Source: Priapulus caudatus (taxonomy: Eukaryota; Priapulida; Priapulimorpha; Priapulimorphida; Priapulidae). From it: DNA of 24,040 nucleotides. The notes under the pieces are model-generated. The model saw nothing but the letters and a program-made list of their open reading frames with translations. It was not told where the DNA came from and made no database searches. Shown here piece after piece: positions 1-8,800 of this stretch (positions are counted from its first letter, which is position 1; the number at the start of each line of letters is the position of its first letter). The stretch spans positions 17,261 to 41,300 of the forward strand of contig NW_014577274.1 of NCBI RefSeq assembly GCF_000485595.1, read 5' to 3'. The translations under genes were made by a program, and so were the position numbers.

Positions 1-174
1 ATTTTCTAAATATGGGTTTTTTAAACATTTAACCCAATAAATAACAAAAAGCAAGTGTTAGAATCGAACCTGATGCGTAGGAATGAAGCACGAAAAATAT
101 CAGCCGGATTCGTGCACGCGCCTAGAATCATGGCAGAACAAACAGAACGACACTACTCAAATTATTATATAGAT

Positions 175-413
175 GGCAGTGGCACGGGTACGGTAGCCGT
201 ATCTTAATGTCTCGAGGTTACGGGTACGGGGTCCATTCCGCTTTCATACTTAACGAGACAAAAGATGGCGGCGGTGAGCCAGATTCGAAATAACGCTTGG
301 AAATAAATTCACCATTTGAGAGTTTAGATGAGCTAGAACCCTAACCCTAAACCTAACCCTAACGCCAAAAAGGGCTTCAACGACCGACGGCTACCGTACC
401 TCCAGCCACTGCG
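175..413. mobile_element. 239-bp TIR element with 9-bp target duplication
   Basis: Ends GCAGTGGC...GTACGGTAGCCGT and its near-perfect inverse ACGGCTACCGTAC...GCCACTGC. It is flanked by TATATAGAT (166-174) and TATATGGAT (414-422). The second copy of the host repeat at 2155-2170 lacks it and shows a single TATATAGAT, which is the empty site. A 9-bp duplication would fit a Mutator-like or related non-autonomous element. There is no coding capacity. Confidence 0.8.
339..362 (+). repeat. short telomere-like CCCTAA array
   Basis: Four hexamers, CCCTAA CCCTAA ACCTAA CCCTAA, inside the 239-bp inserted element. They match the TTAGGG telomere repeat with one mismatched unit. Confidence 0.75.
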
Positions 414-570
414 TATATGGATATGAGTGTGTACAGGTATAATTATAGGAATGTATTTGTGGAATAGCAAATATATATGCTGGCTGTATATCCCTTACAA
501 AATGTACTTATATGTCACATATAAGTGACTATATAAGTACATTTAGTAAAGGATGTAGCAAAATATGTAG

Positions 571-1015
571 CACTGCGTGTTATTTTCGTTTTTGTGCCAA
601 ACTCTATCGTAGGAAACCGTTCTAGCCTAGCAGAATGCCCTAGTTCCTGAGATCGGCGATTCCATGCTGTTATGGGTCCCCACCTATAAAAATATCAAAC
701 AGAGGTGCTGCGTAGGCTGTGATTGGAAGACACAAAGTGTCCATCCTTGGCAAGCCTCGGCATCATTGCCGCATCACGTCAAGATACATACAAGGTTTCC
801 ATCTTAGTTTGAACTTTATTAATATATTTATCTAACTATAATATAATATATATATATATAATATCAAGAGTACATAATAGAGATTACTTGATAATATAGA
901 TATAAACTATCAGTTTGAATAATATATCTAGTATACTTTTGGTCTTCATCTCCTTTCTCCATTGTTCTGAGCTGCCCTGTATAATTATGCTCTCAATAAT
1001 GTTCAATGTCAAGGT
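571..1015. other. no gene seen
   Basis: AT-rich sequence between the first duplicated segment and the CAGGG-ended element. It holds a TA-rich run around 838-862. I see no coding exon, RNA gene or clear repeat boundary. Confidence 0.6.
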
Positions 1016-1555
1016 CAGGGTTCCCACTCACATGGAGTTTTCATTTCCCATGAGTTTTACATGAGTTTTCCAGGACAGAATCACCATTTTCCATAACTGT
1101 CTGATATTTCAAACATACATTCACCATAGCAATTGCCATATATAGCAATTGTTTTTACATCTAATTATGTGTTCTAACAAATTAAACATACTGGTGAATC
1201 ATTTAATTGTTAGTATTTTAATAGCCTCCTCTCCACCCCTTATGGGCATCCAATCCACCCATATGGGTCCTTCTGTGTCGAATCACCTAGTAGTATCTCG
1301 ACGACCATCTCAGATATTAAAGTAAAAAATATGTCTGTATACACCTTAAAATGTTCAGTAAACATTTGCAAAATATTAGCATCCAATTCCAAGTATTTGT
1401 GATGTACGTGAACTGAGTTTTCATTTTCTAATCTTTTCCATGAGTTTTCCATGAGTTTTTGTGATTTTTCAATTTTTTATGAGCTTTCCATGCCTGGAAA
1501 ATGCATTTGTCATTTTCCAGGAATTCCAGGTTTTCCATGATGAGTGGGAACCCTG
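1016..1555. mobile_element. 540-bp hAT-like MITE with CAGGGTTCCC ends
   Basis: It begins CAGGGTTCCCACTCA and ends with the inverse TGAGTGGGAACCCTG. The inverted match continues inward with gaps through TTTTCCATG and CCAGGAATTCC blocks. CAGGG-type ends are typical of hAT non-autonomous elements. I see no clear 8-bp target duplication (GTCAAGGT against CTCATCCA). No protein is encoded. Confidence 0.75.
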
Positions 1556-1970
1556 CTCATCCATGATTTACTGTTTCCTAGGTATCTATTAGTTAATAAT
1601 TTCCCCCCCTCCCATCCAATCTGACCCCAACTTCTCTGGTTTGATAGCATCAGCTATTCCTTTACAATTCCTATCTTCGAGCATACAATGTAGACTACCA
1701 AAGTAGGCTACTTATAGTTACTCTCTTCAAAAGTTCACCCCCAAAAGTGAATCATCCAAGCTTTCTGCTTATTGTTTTAGTCTTGCATAATGTGGGTGCG
1801 TAACAATTCCTGACCCGCTGGTTTTGGGTGTTCTTGACGCTGTGTAGTATGGCTCATAGGAAGTCTACTGTATCCCTTAGCCTGTGGTTGCGTGTTTGTA
1901 AGTCTACAGCCAGCGCACCTAGCGGAAGTGAACTGAATCGTGCATGTTTTCCAGAGAGATTTTCCATTAG
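1556..1970. other. no gene seen
   Basis: Unique-looking sequence between the CAGGG-ended element and the second duplicated segment. Small open frames occur on both strands, with no family resemblance. Confidence 0.5.
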
Positions 1971-2312
1971 ATTTTCTAAATATGAGTTTTTTAAACATTT
2001 AACCCAATAAATAACAAAAAGCAAAGTATTAGAATCGAACCTGATGCGTAGGAATGAAGCACGAAAAATTTCGGCCGATTGCCGGAAAAATGCCGGATTC
2101 GTGCACGCGCCTAGAAGTTATGCAGGAACAAACAGAACGACACTACTCAAATTATTATATAGATATGAGTGTGTACAGGTATATTATAGAATGTATTTGT
2201 GGAATAGCAAATATATATGCTGGCTGTATATCCCTTACAAAATGTACTTATATGTCACATATAAGTGACATATAAGTACATTTAGTAAAGGATGTAGCAA
2301 AAATGTAGCATA
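1971..2312. repeat. direct repeat, copy 2 (uninterrupted)
   Basis: Same orientation as copy 1. It lacks the 239-bp insertion and has about 18 extra bases near 2077-2098 between two GCCGG-like words, so copy 1 probably lost them by short-repeat deletion. The copies diverge after GGATGTAGCAAAA. Confidence 0.9.
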
Positions 2313-2371
2313 TGTAGCAAATATATAGTATATGTAGTAAATATATAGTATATGTAGCAAATATGTAGTAA
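2291..2371. repeat. ATATGTAGCAAATATATAGT tandem array
   Basis: About four imperfect units of about 20 bp built on ATGTAGYAAATATATAGTAT, starting from the last word of the duplicated segment. Copy 1 has only one such word, so the expansion is private to copy 2. Confidence 0.7.
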
Positions 2372-2452
2372 AGCTGGCTTCAGTTATTGGTGGCTGGGTT
2401 GTAATCACAAGAAGATTATATCACATCTTGCAGTAAGCAGTTTTTCAGGTTT

Positions 2453-2504
2453 TTATGAGACTTTATGACTTTATGAGACTTTATGACTTCTCAGACTTTA
2501 TGAG
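2453..2504. repeat. short tandem repeat (GACTTTATGA)
   Basis: Repeats of TTATGAGACTTTATGACT, about 18 bp, in roughly two and a half units, 3' of KNTC1. It makes a repetitive MRLYDFMRLYDF reading that is not a gene. Confidence 0.75.
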
Positions 2505-2544
2505 GCTTACACATCAGACAGAACTTTTTATACAGCACAGTCGA

Positions 2545-2550
2545 TTTATT
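2545..2550 (-). promoter_or_regulatory. alternative candidate poly(A) signal
   Basis: A second minus-strand AATAAA, about 207 nt after the KNTC1 stop. The downstream GT-rich support is poorer than at 2624, so I regard it as the distal alternative. Confidence 0.25.
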
Positions 2551-2623
2551 TTCTACATGACAAGGTTTGTTTACCCGAGTGTCCCAGGCTATGTAACACC
2601 AAACCAGCACACCCTAAATTATT

Positions 2624-2629
2624 TTTATT
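2624..2629 (-). promoter_or_regulatory. candidate poly(A) signal of KNTC1
   Basis: AATAAA on the minus strand, about 128 nt 3' of the KNTC1 stop. It is followed within 30 nt by a GT-rich run (GGTGTGCTGGTTTGGTGTTA), as expected for a downstream element. Cleavage would fall near 2600-2612. Confidence 0.5.
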
Positions 2630-2756
2630 GTTATGAGTCTCAGATGAAAGAAGTGAAAATTATATGTGACCTAGGCAATGTACATTCCAGTGGGAAATTC
2701 ATTGCCAAGTTCACACTATTCTAATATGCCAGCCCAGCTGGTTGCCATTAAAACAC

Positions 2757-2888
2757 TTAATCCAGATTCCTCTTGCGCATAGCCAACAGTAACTCAACTT
2801 TCTGCAGGATATGACAATCTCCAAATTCTCTGTAGAACTCTTGCAGCTGTTTTCTGACAAGGTTTTGCTTTGCTAAAGATGGAATCTC
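2757..2888 (-). CDS. KNTC1: KNTC1 last coding exon and stop
   Basis: 43 codons and a TAA stop at 2757-2759, with acceptor CTTGTAG. It encodes EIPSLAKQNLVRKQLQEFYR, EFGDCHILQKVELLLAMRKR, NLD. The KQLQEFY segment lines up with human LKQLEEHM. From memory the human protein continues for roughly 90 more residues, so this C-terminus is short. The phase fits exon 18 exactly. Confidence 0.88.
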   Translation of the reverse strand, partial: EIPSLAKQNLVRKQLQEFYREFGDCHILQKVELLLAMRKRNLD

Positions 2889-5800
2889 CTACAAGTATAT
2901 AATGTATTAGATTACAATTTACTTGCTACGTGGTGAAAATGTTTGAAATATTACATGCACACAAATGAACACACAATCTGTAGGGTTTAAGAGTGCTGAC
3001 CTAGAAGGACATTTTAGAAGGAAGAGCAGGAAGACGAAGATATAAACCTTACAGAAATTTGTTTTCAATATACAGTGTAGCCCCGTTATAATGTGATGGT
3101 TGTGGTCTATAAAATGTCATCACGAAAAAAGCGGGGTCGCGCTAAATCGGGGTTATATATACGTGGCTATTATAAGAGCAAAAAAAGGGGGTCCAATGCC
3201 TCATCGTGTTATATCCGAATTCGCGTAAAATCGGGGGTTCCACTGTACAACGACCACATAATGTCCTCTCACCATTTTGGTCCTAGAGTTTACATCTGGT
3301 ATTAATGCCAGGCAACACTGAGCAAGTGTCTCCAGCTCCAATCGTTGATAGTTATGAGCAATCTCTGACAAATCCAAGTATATGGTTCTTAGTGGACACC
3401 TATATTAAATAAAAGTCGCAGCAACAGGTTAGTAAACAAATCAGAACTACATCATCCGCTTAAATGTAGCAAAATATCAACTCTACGAGACATATGAATT
3501 ACGACAGCATGAGATATTATTATAGATTAAGCTTTTCACAGGAAGTAGGCTAATCACAAAATTTTACATGAGTAATACAAAATCATTTTGAATGTGTTAC
3601 GAAACCTTACTAATCAAAGCATACACTCACATGAGTACAAGCTGAAATATTTTTAGGCAATTCCGTATCTGTATCTTGTCCAAAGGTGGGGCTGTAGCTG
3701 TCAGAGGCTCCAAGATAACATATCGCCATGCCTACACACCAGAATGTTTTGCTATACTGCACATAATCACGTTTTTGACCTATTTGTCGACTAACATGGG
3801 AATAAACCGAATGGCAATTATACTGGAAGCAATTAAATATACAGTTGTAATATCCTGATGTGATTAAACCTACTCTAGAGATATTGAGAATGTCACAGAC
3901 AACACGAGAATTGCACTGATTGCTTTGTTGCTTTTCATCGAAACATAGTATCCAGCAAGTCAATCTCATTTATTTTTGCCCTGATCTGAAGCAACAAACC
4001 CAACCCTTCATATGTCATACAGGATTTAAACTGGCATCCTGTACTAATTAATGAGAGTTGGCCATGCTAAGTAAGTAAGTAAGTAAGTGTTTAGATTTAT
4101 ATTCGTGTACCTTCCCAATAGCAGGTGCACCCCACAGACCAGTTATGGCAGTGATTCTTCGCAGCAAGCGTCTCACGTAGTTGTTCTCGCCAGCAGACAT
4201 TAGCTCATGCAACAAGCTGGCCCAGATGCTCACATCCCAAACACCAAAGTCCACACACAAGCGAGACACAAGCCATGCCGCCGCTGGCTCGTGGCAGTGG
4301 TTACGCCAGATTCCATGTACTAGACCCTCCTTATTTGTCAGCCTGCAAATATATTGGCAGTGGGGGAAGGGGGTGGGGATTAACTTACTGATTCAGCACA
4401 TCAGGCATTCAATACAACTAAGCATCTCATGAGATGATATTTGTTCTGTTAGAGTTCATAAACATTAAATTACATGCAAAGCGAAATTTTTCCTGGCTAA
4501 TACTACATCTTACGTATTCCATCAAGCTGTATAAACTGCTTTTCAGTGTCGTGAATGGTACAGCAGCTGTCACATTCAACTGCACACATACGTAGAAATG
4601 ATTCACACAGTGAGACTGCCATCACCTCACCTCTACCCTTGTAATGCTATTGCCTCACACCTTGTACCCTGGGAATGCTATTGCCTTACAGCTTTACCTT
4701 CAGAACGCTATATTGCCTTACACTCTTACCCTCAGAATACCATGGCCTTACACCCTTTGTCATCAGCTAACACCCTTACCCTCGAAACCATTGCCTGACA
4801 CCCTTACCCTTGGAATCCTATCTTCTCACTCCGCTGCCCTTTACATGCTGTCACTTCACTTCTCTACTCTCGGAATACTGTCACCTCGCTCCCCTATCAT
4901 TGGAATGCCGCCACTTCCCCCAATAACCTCAGAATGCCACAGCCTTGCTTCCCCTACCCACAGAAATCTGTTACCTCATTTCCGCTACCCTCAGAACTCT
5001 GTTACTTCATTTCCGCTACTCTCAGAACTCTGTTACTTTATTTCCTCCTACCCTTGGAACTGTTGCTTTACTTCTGCTACTTCGCAATGCCGCAGCCGCG
5101 CTTCACCCTACCCTCGGAACGCCTCTGCAGTCATCGGCACGTGTAGTTGCTCGAGTTCCGTGACGTAGACGAGTGTGCGCAGTTGTTCCTTCACGTCGCC
5201 GATGGGACACTTGAGCAGCTCCTCGATGCGTGACGTCTCGTAGAGAGCGAGCAGGCACTCGAGCGCACGCGCACAGCAGCGGCTGCCGCACGCGCTCGCC
5301 GACCCCCCGTAGGCAATCGCGACGAGGAATTGCGCGCTGGCGTCACTGTCGTCATGCTGCAGCTGGTAGACAGCTCTCTGCAGCGCCACCTGTGATCGAC
5401 ACGAGTCGTTGCACCGAATGTCGAAGTTCTTATGAGATTATTGTAACATGCGTTCTAACTTGCCTAATAGGTGGCGCCAACTACTTCCCCGAAGCCAGTG
5501 TTAAACACCAACGTGGCAACCTGCACTGAACAGGAATAAATTCGTTGCTCTTTTACAATAGTAAACCTTGGTTCTCCATTCTTTGAATTAGGAAATAGAA
5601 CAGTTATTTTTTCCAAAATACATTTCCAACCATGATTATTAACCCGACACGAATTTAACATGATTTTTACGTGACACGATATTTAATAATGTAATAATAA
5701 TGTAGTTTTATGGCCACACATCACAATCTACATTTGTAACATGTATAAATCTGTTAAATAGGACTTCATGAATTACATTTCTAAGTAAAATAATCTTGAA

Positions 5801-8800
5801 GTGAGTAACTATGTAGGAATTACTCATTTGATATTTTAAACATGTTATTGCTCTTGTAGCTAATGATCTGCTAATCTATGAAATCATGCAAGAGAAAATT
5901 TACAACTGAAATACCGTGTCATCCTCCTCACATGCAGCAGCTGCTTTTGGTGGAGGTGGGTTACCAGCTACCACATCATCAGCCTTGTTTTTGATCAATA
6001 ACCACTTCTTCAGCAATACCAGTCTAATCTTCTTGAGCTCCAAACGATTTATGCTACTAATTTTCTCAACAGCTTCATGGATATCAGGGAACTGTCCTGT
6101 AGGAAGAGAGTTGAAAATATAAGTCCATTTCATTCTATGGTCAAGAGCAGCGTTGTTGCCATGGAATAGACCTGTAAAAATTAGAGACAAAGTAATTGCA
6201 GTCTTAGTTATGTTCACATAACTGTGCACGCTGGGATCTGATTATTTTTTGTACTTTTGTCTGATTAAGGTATGTTAATTATTACAGTATGTTTCGATCA
6301 ATTTGCATGTACCTTATTCAGAAAATACCACAACAGATAATAATATTAATTCATCATTTTTTTTAATTGTGGAGAAAAACGAGTTAATTAGTTACTGACA
6401 CAGTTGTCACAACATAGGCTGCAATTTTATCATTAAATTACACATTTAGAGAAGCTCATGGAAAATTCAGCCAAAATCTGAACTGCAACCTTCCTCAAAT
6501 CCCATCAGTACTTTCACTTACATCCCTGTTGTGGACAATACTAACCATCAAGCATGTTCACTATGGAAATGAAGTGGTCAATGCTAAACGATCACAGCCA
6601 TGCGGTGCTACCTTCACAGTACATGCATGTTATCTGTGCTACTTGCCTGTGGGATGCAGTATGCGCTCCGAGATGCTGCCGTGCTCGTACAGTTTGAAGA
6701 CGAGCTGCACAGGATGACCCGTGAGCGCCACGTAAGCAGTCTCAGCGAGACCGTACTCGTGAAGAATCTGAAGTATAAATGTAACTCGTTCTCATGCTGC
6801 ATGCTCATGCTTATGTGCAGGGTTTAAGCTGTCATTTGCTAATTCGCCAAATGCGAATTAAAGTTGAATTTGACGACAACATGTCATCATAAGTTCGCCA
6901 AAAAGCTCAAGCTAATTAAGCCCTTTAATGGGATTTAACATCTGTCTTCTGCACCAGTCTATGTATATGAATACCTCATGCACTTCATGTGAGTCCTAGT
7001 TTTCCATTAAATGCCTTACTGAAGGTTGCATTGCCGGCCAGGTTGCAGGTCTGTTATTCAACCAGAGCATGGCAGTATGTTAGTGCTCAGTGCTGAAGAA
7101 CTATTGATACTGTGAGACCTGTGCATACCTGCTCCGTAGAAAGTCTGCGCCAGGCGTCAGTGAACTTGCGCCAAGCTCTCTCAGCTATGGCCTTTTTATC
7201 ATCCTTGCAGCTGTCGCACCAGTTCTGCGCAAGTTGCATGCAAGCCTGCAACGCCAGCACTTTCTCCTGCCCCATCGGCAACACCTTTACAATCCACCGC
7301 ATACATGCTAAAACCAGCTCCTGGTCTACCACTTTACTTAGTAGTTCTTGGACTTGGTCAATCATGCGTGGTTTTTTATCTGTCGCAGCGTCTGGATTCT
7401 TGTCACAATCACTCTGCACAGATGTGCCTGAAGGTGATTTCAACTCCTTACAGTGGGCACTCACGATATTCCGCACTGCGGTGAGGTACACCTGTACGAA
7501 ATAATACGTAAAACATGTAACAAGAACAGCAAGAATATATAAGCTGCAGCCTGCAACAAAGCTGGGAAGCATCGAGCATAACGTGTGTCGACCCGCCTCT
7601 TGTTATAATAATTAAATTTATTATAGGTTACTGTTATTTGTGTCGAGCCGCCCCATGTTATAATAATTAAATTTATTACATGTTACTGTTATTGGTGTTG
7701 AGCCGCCCTTCTTATAATAATAAATTTGTATTATGTTACTGATATTGGTAATTAAATACGATCTACGCCACTATCCACATCTACCGGCGGCCGCAATGCG
7801 GTGGTCGGCTCAGTGCGCGACGCGAGAACGTGACCAACCTGATCTTTGGAGAGCGCCAGCACCGACGCGATGGCCACCCACGTCTTCACCGTGTCAGCGT
7901 TCAGCTCGGGCGTGATGATCTTCCACGGCTCGTTCCACGGCTCAACCCCGTCGAGAACGAGCGGATGGAAGGGCAGCCTCACCGACGCCTCGGCGGGAAG
8001 CCCCCGGCCGAGACACAGCATGTCTCCGTCATCGTCGTCGCGCGACGAGTAGTTCGTCTCGTACTCGCTAGGGGGCGCCGTGCGTCGGTACTTGCGCAGG
8101 TAGGTGAGCGCGGAGAGGCGCCGCGCCGCGCTGCCGTGCGATGCCGCGAGCCGCTCCAGCACGACGGCGAGCAGGTCGTGATCGTAGGGGCACATGCGCA
8201 GCAGCGCCAGGTCCAGCGTCGCATCCAGCTGCGCCGCGTCCAGCCGCGAGTCCGCCGCCGCCGCAAACACCTGCCGCACGGCGCGCATCCTCGCCTCGGC
8301 GCGCTCGTCCGCGGGATGGTCGCCGTCGCCGCGGCAACGATCGTCGTCGTGCAGCAGCACGCGCTCGAGGAACAGGAGGAGGGCGCGGCCGACGTTGAGA
8401 CCGTTCATCTCGCAGAACGCCGTCACGAAGGCGACGTCGACGTGCGGGTGGCGCACCATGTCGGGGAGCACCGCCTCCTTGCTCTCCTGTGAACCCTTGA
8501 GGGCGTCGCCGTAAGGGATGTTGAGCTTCGACAGCCGACTGCCCCAGTATGCGTTCATCTTCAACTTCTCACACACGTCCAAGATCTTCGGCTCTTGGAC
8601 GACGCGAGCGAAGTCTGTGCCCACCTGTGAATGTAGCCACGCAATGTGGGAAATGTGAAATAATAATAGACAAAGTGTTCTGCGAGAAGTACCATGAAAG
8701 AGGATGAATATAGAAATATAGATAGGTTTTCCATGTTATTAATTTAAAGATAGTTTACTATAAAAGCCAGTGTACATAATATGTGCAGCATAATTGGAGT

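Larger units (their letters stand above)
1..570. repeat. direct repeat, copy 1 (interrupted)
   Basis: The segment beginning ATTTTCTAAATATGGG recurs in the same orientation at 1971-2312 with only scattered differences. This copy is interrupted by a 239-bp inserted element at 175-413. It may start before the window. Confidence 0.9.

Noticed and set aside
2034-2044. Pol III B-box-like word (minus strand GGTTCGATTC) in the duplicated segment
   Set aside because: No A box at the expected distance and no cloverleaf, so I do not call a tRNA or SINE.
1-2312. LTR retrotransposon interpretation of the direct repeats
   Set aside because: No gag or pol residue, primer-binding site or polypurine tract seen between the copies.
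3610-3969. 119-codon minus-strand frame across exon 17
   Set aside because: It is open but in the wrong phase; the frame that joins exons 16 and 18 gives the Rod-like AWRYVILEP reading.
4644-5168. 174-codon open frame on the plus strand
   Set aside because: It is a reading of the minisatellite (repeating L-P-x-N/S-A words) with no non-repeat content and lies opposite a KNTC1 intron and exon end.
6825-6935. possible small transposon starting CAGGGTTTAAGC
   Set aside because: Right-hand sequence does not form a convincing inverted end; only a 7-bp palindrome is clear.
7830-8492. 220-codon plus-strand frame, with similar ones at 9326-10081 and 11921-12292
   Set aside because: Arg/Ala/His-rich antisense shadows of GC-rich KNTC1 exons; the minus-strand reading matches Rod.
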